NCBI GenBank assembly: GCA_022376925.1
Contig: JAIOJX010000027.1
Coordinates: 16,881,471 to 16,945,470, forward strand
Origin: Tragulus kanchil
Taxonomy: Eukaryota; Chordata; Mammalia; Artiodactyla; Tragulidae
Reading direction: 5' to 3'
Length of the DNA stretch: 64,000 nt
This document shows, piece after piece, positions 39,801 through 51,800 of the stretch; the first letter of the stretch is position 1; every line of letters begins with the position of its first letter. A program made the translations under genes and the position numbers. Under the pieces are notes generated by a model. The model was not told where the DNA came from. It saw only the letters and a program-made list of their open reading frames with translations, and made no database searches.

Positions 39801-42800
39801 CAAAGTAGAAAACACTTGTGGATAGGACAAATACATGAGTCAGAAACAAACCTGTGCTATAGACATTCCATTAATTCTAAAATTATAGTATTTTAATTTC
39901 CATACCTTCTTGAGTATAAAAGTCTAGAAATCTCTTTATTCATGCCTAGAAAACTGCACATGTGGGTGAGGGGTTGACAAAAAACATATTCTATTTTATT
40001 TAACGTGTTTTTTAAAAACGTAATTGTTAGGCTTCCCAGGGAACGCAGTGGTAAAGAATTCGCCTGCTAAGCAGGTGATGCAGGTTCGATCCCTGGGTTG
40101 GGAAGATCTCCTGGAGGAACAAATGGCTATCCACTCCAGTATTCTTTTGTGTTTTTTTCAAGTTTAAGATTTATTTATCTATTTATTTTGGGCGGGGGTC
40201 GGGTTGGGTAGGGAGGGAGGGCGGGCCACTTCTGTTGGTCTTTCATTTCTCTATTTTCATCCGCTTTGTTCTTCGGCCCTGTGGGCCTCCCATCGCTGTG
40301 GCCTCTGTTGTCGAGAGCACCGGCTCTGGGTGCATGCGCCCAGAGCTAGACCGGCAGCTCACTGTCCAGCCACAGTGAAACAATACCACCAAAACATAAA
40401 GAGAGCAACACTCAGCAGACACCGGTCATTTTCTTCTCTGTAGGACTCAGTTCATACGACGTTACACTGCATACTTATGTCGGCTGCCTGAGGCCCCAGG
40501 CGGTGCACTGCTGTGCTCCACAGGCTTAGGGAGGCGTCTGGTGGAAAGCACAGAATTCGAGAGGCGAGACCAGCAATGAGAGAAGAGGGAAGAAAACAAG
40601 AAGCAGAGGTCCCCCTGCTCTACTGTTCCCAAGATCATACTGAGTCCTAGGTCCTCCAGAATCACAGAACTTCATCTTTCCAAGTAGGGTGTCAGGATGA
40701 AACAGCACACAATGAGAAATTTCAAGTTAAAAAATTATTGATTACCTGATTCATCAATAGCTGATTTTCCTTCTAATTTCATGAACACTTCATTCAGTGT
40801 TGTCATGGAAACACCATAAGTCTCAATGCCCTGGTTAGAAGAGCTTTCAAGATCCCTGTAGAGGTCTAAAGGTAGGCATAAAAACACATCAAAGCACATC
40901 AGTTGTAACACTGTGGATAACAGCTGTAGTCCCCAAAGTAGAAAACACTTGTGGATAGGACAAATACATGAGTCAGAAACAAACCTGTGCTATAGACATT
41001 CCATTAATTCTAAAATTATAGTATTTTAATTTCCATACCTTCTTGAGTATAAAAGTCTAGAAATCTCTTTATTCATGCCTAGAAAACTGCACATGTGGGT
41101 GAGGGGTTGACAAAAAACATATTCTATTTTATTTAACGTGTTTTTTAAAAACGTAATTGTTAGGCTTCCCAGGGAACGCAGTGGTAAAGAATTCGCCTGC
41201 TAAGCAGGTGATGCAGGTTCGATCCCTGGGTTGGGAAGATCTCCTGGAGGAACAAATGGCTATCCACTCCAGTATTCTTTTGTGTTTTTTTCAAGTTTAA
41301 GATTTATTTATCTATTTATTTTGGGCGGGGGTCGGGTTGGGGAGGGAGGGGAGTGGGCGGGCCACTTCTGTTGGTCTTTCATTTCTCTATTTTCATCCGT
41401 CTTTGTTCTTCGGCTCCTGTGGGCCTCCCATCGCTGTGGCCTCTGTTGTCGCAGAGCACCGGCTCTGGGTGCATGCGCCCCAGAGCTCCGGCGAGGTAGT
41501 TGGACACATCGGTCCAGCTGCTCCGAGTCATGTGGGATCTTCCCAGGCCAGGGATCGAACCAGCACCCCTTGCACTGCAAGGCAGTGTCCTTATCCACTG
41601 GACCACCAGGGGAAGCCCTACTCCCGTATTCTTGCCTGAAAAATTCCATGCACACAGGAGCCTCGTGGGCCACAGTCCATGCGGTCTCAAAAGAGCTGGA
41701 CACAACTTAGCACACACACACACACACACAACGAAGTCTCCCCACACAAACAGTACATCAAAGACACACAAACACTGCATCAAAGACTTTGTGCATGTGC
41801 GNCAAGATGATCGTTGTCTCCGTGATTCTAACATGCATGCGTGTCATCAGCTGTCAGTGCATCTGAAATGAGCGCGCACTGCTAACGCTGGCAGGTCGTA
41901 TTTGAAACGCCAGCATTGTTTCTTTCTGTTTCTTCCTTGCTGGCACGTTCTGAGGTTGAGGGGGTCTGAAACTGGTGGAAACTCCACAGGGGCTACCTGT
42001 CAGGTATCTTTTCAGGTGCCTGATTTGCATTTAATATTTTAATAATAAATGCAGATATATTTGAGCTTCATAAAAACTCTATAGAGTTAGCGCTAATATG
42101 AGCCCCTTTTTACAAATTGTCCACTGAGGTGGAGCCTATGAGCCTGGCCTGTCCAGGGAGGCAGAACAGATGAGGGCGCAGCTGGCCTTTGAATCTCACC
42201 AGTCTGGTTCTGGCAGCCGAGCTTTCGACCCTGCCCCCTCTTGCCCGGTGCTGTATCTCGTTATTAGCCATGATTGGGGCAGGCTTATTCATTCAAGCAT
42301 ACAGAATGGCCCAGGACCCTCCGCTGACCGCGGGCAAGTTCTTGAAAAGCAATAAAGTAGACCCAGGATGCTATGTTTCTTTTTTTCAAGTTTAAGATTT
42401 ATTTATCTATTTATTTTGGGCGGGGGTCGGGTTGGGGAGGGAGGGGAGTGGGCGGGCCACTTCTGTTGGTCTTTCATTTCTCTATTTTCATCCGTCTTTG
42501 TTCTTCGGCTCCTGTGGGCCTCCCATCGCTGTGGCCTCTGTTGTCGCAGAGCACCGGCTCTGGGTGCATGCGCCCCAGAGCTCCGGCGAGGTAGTTGGAC
42601 ACATCGGTCCAGCTGCTCCGAGTCATGTGGGATCTTCCCAGGCCAGGGATCGAACCAGCACCCCTTGCACTGCAAGGCAGTGTCCTTATCCACTGGACCA
42701 CCAGGGGAAGCCCTACTCCCGTATTCTTGCCTGAAAAATTCCATGCACACAGGAGCCTCGTGGGCCACAGTCCATGCGGTCTCAAAAGAGCTGGACACAA

Positions 42801-45800
42801 CTTAGCACACACACACACACACACAACGAAGTCTCCCCACACAAACAGTACATCAAAGACACACAAACACTGCATCAAAGACTTTGTGCATGTGCGTCAA
42901 GATGATCGTTGTCTCCGTGATTCTAACATGCATGCGTGTCATCAGCTGTCAGTGCATCTGAAATGAGCGCGCACTGCTAACGCTGGCAGGTCGTATTTGA
43001 AACGCCAGCATTGTTTCTTTCTGTTTCTTCCTTGCTGGCACGTTCTGAGGTTGAGGGGGTCTGAAACTGGTGGAAACTCCACAGGGGCTACCTGTCAGGT
43101 ATCTTTTCAGGTGCCTGATTTGCATTTAATATTTTAATAATAAATGCAGATATATTTGAGCTTCATAAAAACTCTATAGAGTTAGCGCTAATATGAGCCC
43201 CTTTTTACAAATTGTCCACTGAGGTGGAGCCTATGAGCCTGGCCTGTCCAGGGAGGCAGAACAGATGAGGGCGCAGCTGGCCTTTGAATCTCACCAGTCT
43301 GGTTCTGGCAGCCGAGCTTTCGACCCTGCCCCCTCTTGCCCGGTGCTGTATCTCCTTATTAGCCATGATTGGGGCAGGCTTATTCATTCAAGCATACAGA
43401 ATGGCCCAGGACCCTCCACTGAGCGCTGGCAAGTTCTTGAAAAGCAATAAAGTAGACCCATTTTTATGGGTTATGCTTTTTACCACAATCCAGCTCAGAA
43501 CACTTGGGAAATGAAACAGCCTATTAGGAAATCAGACAGAAAAGCGGTAAAAGCAATGACCTTCCAGGTTTCCACGTTTGCAGCGAAGTTCTAGACCTTC
43601 ATCCAGGCTGATCACAACCACCACTGATTACTAAGACCATAACCTTGTGTCGCGGAGCTTACCACACCATCCACCTATGGTGCCCCTGCCTTCACCAGCA
43701 TCCAACCCCCTGCCACTGTTTAACAGACCCCTTCCTGCCTGGACGGTGTTCCCATTCATTTCCCAAACAAACTTCCCCAATACTTCTAATTTTAGCTTGT
43801 TGCCACCCTGGATCCCTTAACTCCACACATTGTAACTTGAAACACATGTAGCATCTTTGTGCCTCAATTTACTCATAAGAGATGTGGAGTAAATTTACTC
43901 AGAATAATGCACAGTTCTGGGCACTTTAGCAAACAGGATGTCAGCCATCCTTCTAAACTCTGCCATGACCATTCGTAACATCACTGCAGACCATTCTGTG
44001 GTCTCTTGTATTCTTTTACCTGGAAATTTGTTTGTCCTTTCCAAAGGAAGAATATACACCAGCTTGTCTTCACTTTGGGCTGTTAATTTGGCATCGGGGA
44101 CATGATGTTTAACGAGCGATGTTACACTGTCTGGGTCACACGTCTCATTCAGCTGCAAACTGACGTTTAAAAAGAGTAAGTTGGAGCTGTTTGTATCTAG
44201 CACCTTCTCTACAGAACATCACAGTATGTGCTTGTGACTTCATTAATATTTATGAGATAAAACAGTCTAATAGAGGGAGCAAGACTTAAAAATATCAACA
44301 TAGCCCGGACTGTATAATCTACATGGCACGCAGAGGAAGAGGCACAAGAGATGACTGGAGACAGAGAAGGTGCCTCCAGGTTTGCCATCTGGAGAAGGGA
44401 GAACCCCGGCTCCACCTTGATGCGGGTCTCCTGGGCGAACAACAGTTTCGTCTCCATCTGTTCAAAGACCTCAACCATTGAATACTCTCTTTGCAGTAAA
44501 GTATGAGTTCTACAAACGGAACTTGAATGTGGCACAAACTAAAACTATTTATGACTGCCATTAAGAACACAGTCCATGGGCCCTGTGGATCCCTGTCCCA
44601 GGTCTCAGGCTCTGGGCATCAGTTTTGTACTTTGTGATGGGAAATGAAACAGCCTATTAGGAAATCAGACAGAAAAGCGGTAAAAGCAATGACCTTCCAG
44701 GTTTCCACGTTTGCAGCGAAGTTCTAGACCTTCATCCAGGCTGATCACAACCACCACTGATTACTAAGACCATAACCTTGTGTCGCGGAGCTTACCACAC
44801 CATCCACCTATGGTGCCCCTGCCTTCACCAGCATCCAACCCCCTGCCACTGTTTAACAGACCCCTTCCTGCCTGGACGGTGTTCCCATTCATTTCCCAAA
44901 CAAACTTCCCCAATACTTCTAATTTTAGCTTGTTGCCACCCTGGATCCCTTAACTCCACACATTGTAACTTGAAACACATGTAGCATCTTTGTGCCTCAA
45001 TTTACTCATAAGAGATGTGGAGTAAATTTACTCAGAATAATGCACAGTTCTGGGCACTTTAGCAAACAGGATGTCAGCCATCCTTCTAAACTCTGCCATG
45101 ACCATTCGTAACATCACTGCAGACCATTCTGTGGTCTCTTGTATTCTTTTACCTGGAAATTTGTTTGTCCTTTCCAAAGGAAGAATATACACCAGCTTGT
45201 CTTCACTTTGGGCTGTTAATTTGGCATCGGGGACATGATGTTTAACGAGCGATGTTACACTGTCTGGGTCACACGTCTCATTCAGCTGCAAACTGACGTT
45301 TAAAAAGAGTAAGTTGGAGCTGTTTGTATCTAGCACCTTCTCTACAGAACATCACAGTATGTGCTTGTGACTTCATTAATATTTATGAGATAAAACAGTC
45401 TAATAGAGGGAGCAAGACTTAAAAATATCAACATAGCCCGGACTGTATAATCTACATGGCACGCAGAGGAAGAGGCACAAGAGATGACTGGAGACAGAGA
45501 AGGTGCCTCCAGGTTTGCCATCTGGAGAAGGGAGAACCCCGGCTCCACCTTGATGCGGGTCTCCTGGGCGAACAACAGTTTCGTCTCCATCTGTTCAAAG
45601 ACCTCAACCATTGAATACTCTCTTTGCAGTAAAGTATGAGTTCTACAAAACGGGAACTTGAATGTGGCACAAACTAAAACTATTTATGACTGCCATTAAG
45701 AACACAGTCCATGGGCCCTGTGGATCCCTGTCCCAGGTCTCAGGCTCTGGGCATCAGTTTTGTACTTTGTGATGGGAAATAATACTCAGCTCTCCAAGAA

Positions 45801-48800
45801 TTTTGAAAGACATAACAAAATACAGCATGTATGAAGTCACATAGGATCTTGCCATAAGCAAACCCTCTAAATATGTTAACTGAATTTATCTTTTTTCAGG
45901 GAGGGGGGTCAAAATGTACTCAAGTCAAAGTTGGTCCATCTTCTTAATTTTTTTTTTCATTTTTTTTTTTTTTAATTTTTGGGCGGGGGTTGGGTTGGGG
46001 AGGGAGGGGGGCAGGCAGGCCACTTCTATTAGTCTTTCATTTCTCCATTTTCATCCGTCCTTGTTCTTTGGCTCCTGCGGGCCTCCCATCGCAGTGGCCT
46101 CTCTCGTCACAGAGCACAGGCTCTGGGCGCACGTGCTCCAGAGCTCTGGCTCGGTAGTTGGACACATCAGTCCAGCCGCTCCGCAGCACGTGGGATCTTC
46201 CCAGGCCAGGGATCGAACCGGCGCCCCTTGCACTGCAAGGTGGTGTCCTTACCCACTGGACCACCAGGGGAAGCCCGGTCCATCTTCTTGATGAGAACTT
46301 ACGAAGTTCTCTATGAAACCAGTAGATTTTATAAACCCTATTGTTAGTCACACTCATTGAAATTCACTGAAGCTGGGCGTTCCCGGGTAGTCTAGTGGCT
46401 GGGAACCCATGCTCCCAATGCAGGTGTGCAGCGTCGATGCCTTGCTGGGGACTAGAGCCCAAGTACTGTAGTTAAGACCCAGTGCAGTCAAGTAAATAAG
46501 CAAATATTAAAATTTTAAAAGTCAGAGACTTTGTGCGACATTAGAAATTTTCTGGGGACTAGAGCCCAAGTACTGCAGTTAAGACCCAGTGCAGTCAAGT
46601 AAATAAGTAAATATTAAAATTTTAAAAGTCAGAGACTTTGTGCGACATTAGAAATCTGGGCTCCCCTGGTAGTTCAGTGGTAAAGAGCTTGCCTGCCAAT
46701 GCACGAGACACGGGTTCGATCCCTGATCCGAGAAGATCCCACATGCTGTGGAGCAACTAACCCCGCGAGCCACAGCAATGGAGTCTGTGCTCTAGAGCCT
46801 CGGAGCTGCAACTATGGAGCCCATGTGTTGCAACGACTGAAGCCCGTGTGCCCTGGAGCCCGAGCTCCACAGCAAGAAAAGTCAGTGCTACAGGAGGTCT
46901 GCTCACCTCAACTAGTGGCCCCCGCTCCCCGCCACTAGAGAAGAGCCTGTGGCAGCAGGGAAAACCCAGAATAGCCAAAAATAAGTAAATAAATAAAATT
47001 TAAAAAAATAAGAAATTTAATGAGGCTGTACAGCGATGAGGGCGTCACAATGGACTTTGGTGAGACAAACCTAAAAAGTCCATTGTAGTCAATGACTCTG
47101 AGTTCACAAGCCCCCGCATGAGCCAGTCGCCAGGACACCCAACAGGAAGAATGCCATGCCTTTCCTAAAGGGTCTGGGAACACGACAGGGATCTGAGGCA
47201 GCAAGTAACAGAGACAGAGGACAGGGAGAGGGAGGCTGAACTAAGCCAATTAAGCAGCTGGTGCCTTGTCAGGCACTCATCTCAATATTTTCAGTCTTCA
47301 CTGCAAAGCAGGTGGTACTGCTTCTGTTCTATCAATTAATAATTAATAATACTATTAAGCAATGTCTATCACTCACTAAGCGTGGGCTGTATTTTAGGTA
47401 CTTCCAATTAAAATTGATTAGTACTTACGAAGTTCTCTATGAAACCAGTAGATTTTATAAACCCTATTGTTAGTCACACTCATTGAAATTCACTGAAGCT
47501 GGGCGCCCGGTAGTCTAGTGGCTGGGAACCCATGCTCCCAATGCAGGTGTGCAGCGTCGATGCCTTGCTGGGGACTAGAGCCCAAGTACTGTAGTTAAGA
47601 CCCAGTGCAGTCAAGTAAATAAGCAAATATTAAAATTTTAAAAGTCAGAGACTTTGTGCGACATTAGAAATTTTCTGGGGACTAGAGCCCAAGTACTGCA
47701 GTTAAGACCCAGTGCAGTCAAGTAAATAAGTAAATATTAAAATTTTAAAAGTCAGAGACTTTGTGCGACATTAGAAATCTGGGCTCCCCTGGTAGTTCAG
47801 TGGTAAAGAGCTTGCCTGCCAATGCACGAGACACGGGTTCGATCCCTGATCCGAGAAGATCCCACATGCTGTGGAGCAACTAACCCCGCGAGCCACAGCA
47901 ATGGAGTCTGTGCTCTAGAGCCTCGGAGCTGCAACTATGGAGCCCATGTGTTGCAACGACTGAAGCCGTGTGCCCTGGAGCCCGAGCTCCACAGCAAGAA
48001 AAGTCAGTGCTACAGGAGGTCTGCTCACCTCAACTAGTGGCCCCCGCTCCCCGCCACTAGAGAAGAGCCTGTGGCAGCAGGGAAAACCCAGAATAGCCAA
48101 AAATAAGTAAATAAATAAAATTTAAAAAAATAAGAAATTTAATGAGGCTGTACAGCGATGAGGGCGTCACAATGGACTTTGGTGAGACAAACCTAAAAAG
48201 TCCATTGTAGTCAATGACTCTGAGTTCACAAGCCCCCGCATGAGCCAGTCGCCAGGACACCCAACAGGAAGAATGCCATGCCTTTCCTAAAGGGTCTGGG
48301 AACACGACAGGGATCTGAGGCAGCAAGTAACAGAGACAGAGGACAGGGAGAGGGAGGCTGAACTAAGCCAATTAAGCAGCTGGTGCCTTGTCAGGCACTC
48401 ATCTCAATATTTTCAGTCTTCACTGCAAAGCAGGTGGTACTGCTTCTGTTCTATCAATTAATAATTAATAATACTATTAAGCAATGTCTATCACTCACTA
48501 AGCGTGGGCTGTATTTTAGGTACTTCCTAAGATATTTACATGACTGAGCGACTGAACAACAACAAAAAGATATTTATATATGGAATACCCATATAATTAT
48601 ACCTAATTCTCCAAATAACTTTAGAAAGATGGTCTTGTCTTGCTCCTTTGACACGTCAAAGAGTTTTAATAATCAGGCCACTGCCATGCCATTTATAAGT
48701 GGTAGAATATTTGACCAAGATTACAGGTGTAAAGTAAATCACTCTCTAGACTTCCTAGTGATAGACATTACTTAATAGTGTTATTAATTATGATCAGAAA

Positions 48801-51800
48801 GAAAAGGAGACAGAAAAAATGAGAGAAAATGAAGTCAGGGAAAAGAGAGAGGAAGCTATTGAAATTGCCACGATGAACAAAAGCCAACATTAGAAACAGG
48901 GTAGAAGGGAAGGCTGCAGGATCAGCACGTTTTTTTTTTTTGGCGATCCCTGGGCGAGAACACACTTTGCAGACACCTCATTTCAGTCTAGCTTGCTGCT
49001 GCTGTTGCTACTGTTTAGTCGCTCAGTCCTGTCTGAAGCTGGGACGCCAGGGACGTCGCCGCCAGGCTCCTCTGTCCAGAGGATGTCCCAGGCAAGAGTC
49101 CTGGGGGGGGGCCATTTCCTCCTCCAGGGGATCTTCCCACCCAGGGATCCAGGCAGCACCTCCCGCCCGGGCAGTCAGGTTCTTTACCAGCTGAGCCTCC
49201 AGGGAAGCTCACACACGTGGCTTAGTCCTCCCTGTGTCTTCAGCGTCTGCAATCCCATAAACCCTTCATCCTGGCTAAGAAAGGCAGTGGCTGTGGTCTG
49301 GTTCTACACAGCTCTGAGCACAAGCAGCCCGCATGAGCCAGTCGCCAGGACACCCAACAGGAAGAATGCCATGCCTTTCCTAAAGGGTCTGGGAACACGA
49401 CAGGGATCTGAGGCAGCAAGTAACAGAGACAGAGGACAGGGAGAGGAGGCTGAACTAAGCCAATTACAGCTGGTGCCTTGTCAGGCACTCATCTCAATAT
49501 TTTCAGTCTTCACTGCAAAGCAGGTGGTACTGCTTCTGTTCTATCAATTAATAATTAATAATACTATTAAGCAATGTCTATCACTCACTAAGCGTGGGCT
49601 GTATTTTAGGTACTTCCTAAGATATTTACATGACTGAGCGACTGAACAACAACAAAAAGATATTTATATATGGAATACCCATATAATTATACCTAATTCT
49701 CCAAATAACTTTAGAAAGATGGTCTTGTCTTGCTCCTTTGACACGTCAAAGAGTTTTAATAATCAGGCCACTGCCATGCCATTTATAAGTGGTAGAATAT
49801 TTGACCAAGATTACAGGTGTAAAGTAAATCACTCTCTAGACTTCCTAGTGATAGACATTACTTAATAGTGTTATTAATTATGATCAGAAAGAAAAGGAGA
49901 CAGAAAAAATGAGAGAAAATGAAGTCAGGGAAAAGAGAGAGGAAGCTATTGAAATTGCCACGATGAACAAAAGCCAACATTAGAAACAGGGTAGAAGGGA
50001 AGGCTGCAGGATCAGCACGTTTTTTTTTTTTGGCGATCCCTGGGCGAGAACACACTTTGCAGACACCTCATTTCAGTCTAGCTTGCTGCTGCTGTTGCTA
50101 CTGTTTAGTCGCTCAGTCCTGTCTGAAGCTGGGACGCCAGGGACGTCGCCGCCAGGCTCCTCTGTCCAGAGGATGTCCCAGGCAAGAGTCCTGGGGGGGG
50201 GCCATTTCCTCCTCCAGGGGATCTTCCCACCCAGGGATCCAGGCAGCACCTCCCGCCCGGGCAGTCAGGTTCTTTACCAGCTGAGCCTCCAGGGAAGCTC
50301 ACACACGTGGCTTAGTCCTCCCTGTGTCTTCAGCGTCTGCAATCCCATAAACCCTTCATCCTGGCTAAGAAAGGCAGTGGCTGTGGTCTGGTTCTACACA
50401 GCTCTCTGGCACGGATCTTCACTGATCGAGTCACCTAGGCTACCGTGTCGACACTGACGTCGTGTCCCAACTCACCCAGCAGGCTCTGGCCCGCGGGGAG
50501 GGCTGTACCTTAAATGGTAGCCGATGCCCCATCTCCTCTTCAGAAATAGAGACGAGCCCGCGCACCTCAGCCTCCCGTTGGACATAAACACCTTCCTGTC
50601 TAAGTAGAAAGAACAGAACGAATCGTAGACAGAGGTTATTTTTCATTGTTTATAAAAGAACAAATTCATGCATAAACAACGTGTTGTAGGAGCACCACCC
50701 ACTAACATGGACACATTCTAATTCTGACCACAGATAAGCCACATTCTGTGCCATCTGATAAACAGAGTGCTATGTTAGTCTATTCCTGAGTATATTCAGA
50801 AAAACTGTCATTCACTGAAAGGCTGTCTCGAGCTAGCGGACGTCCACACGGAACGTGGGTGTGCATGCTCAGCTGTGTCTGCTCTTGGGGACCCTGTGAC
50901 CGCAGCCCACCAGGCCCTCCTCTCCGTGGAGGTCTCCAGGCGAGAATCCTGGAGTAGGGGCCTTTCCCTTCGCCCGGGCATCTTCCTGACCTAGGGCTCG
51001 AACCCTGGCCTCCTGCCCTGCAGGCAGAGCCTTTACCACTAAGCTGCCTGGGAAGCCCCCGTCACACTGAGGAAACCACAGCTCATCTTGGGGAGCATGC
51101 TTTGCGTTTTACAGCAGGGAAGTGCTCTGCGGTTGGCTCAGAATCCTTCCTGGGACGCCGCCCTCCGGGGTGGAGGCACGCAGGCGGGCAGAGGACCGGG
51201 CCCCTGCTTGGCGCACGGGAGCCCTGCGCTCGGAAGCTGGGCTGGAGCCTGGCTGTACGTGTTCCACACGTGCCCCTAAGCTGTTCCTGTGGGACACAAA
51301 AGAAACCCAGGAGTCACCAGCCAGGAGGTCAGCCTCATCCATGAACTGGGTGCTGAAGAGGATCACGCGGTCTGACTTCCTCTCCTTCAGGAGGTTCCAC
51401 ACACGGTGCCTCGAAAGAGGGTCTGACCCCGCGGTCGGCTCGTCCAGGAGCAAAACCTGTGCACAGGAGAGCACCTGCCATCAGGTCCCCGCTCATGCGA
51501 GATTCTTTTAAAGAGCAACATGCAATGGATTAGGAGACCAGGATGGGCGTGTATACACGACCGTGTGTGAAACAGCCAGCCGGTGGGAGCGGCTGCGTCG
51601 CGCAGGGAGCTCCGCCTGGCCTCTGTGCTGACCCAGAGGCCTGGCAGGGGCGGGGCGGGAGCTCCGAGAGGGAGGGGCTCTGTGCACGCAGCTGATTGGC
51701 GTCACACCGCCGCGGAGGCGGCTACGTGCTACACAACACCGGAGAGTAACTATGCCCCAAGAGATAATAAACCAAAGTAAATTAGTAACAAATGAAGAGC

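Larger units (their letters stand above)
39213..40345. repeat. tandem duplication 10, left copy
   Basis: Nearly identical to 40346-41487. Contains exon 14 and a Bov-tA interrupted by a younger SINE. The last 130 bases carry many small indels relative to the partner. Confidence 0.92.
40346..41487. repeat. tandem duplication 10, right copy
   Basis: Partner of 39213-40345; overlaps the left copy of duplication 11 within the SINE. Confidence 0.92.
42380..43460. repeat. tandem duplication 11, right copy
   Basis: Partner of 41285-42365, separated by a 14-base filler. Confidence 0.92.
46297..47405. repeat. tandem duplication 13, left copy
   Basis: Nearly identical to 47423-48527. Intronic SINE-rich sequence. 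Confidence 0.92.

Noticed and set aside
41710..41731. CRISPR-like or regulated repeat array
   Set aside because: The short tandem runs are ordinary (CA)n and (GAAA)n microsatellites in a vertebrate genome.
48993..49637. Plus-strand reading frame of 214 codons
   Set aside because: It is made of a Bov-tA SINE read backward plus intron sequence and crosses a duplication joint.
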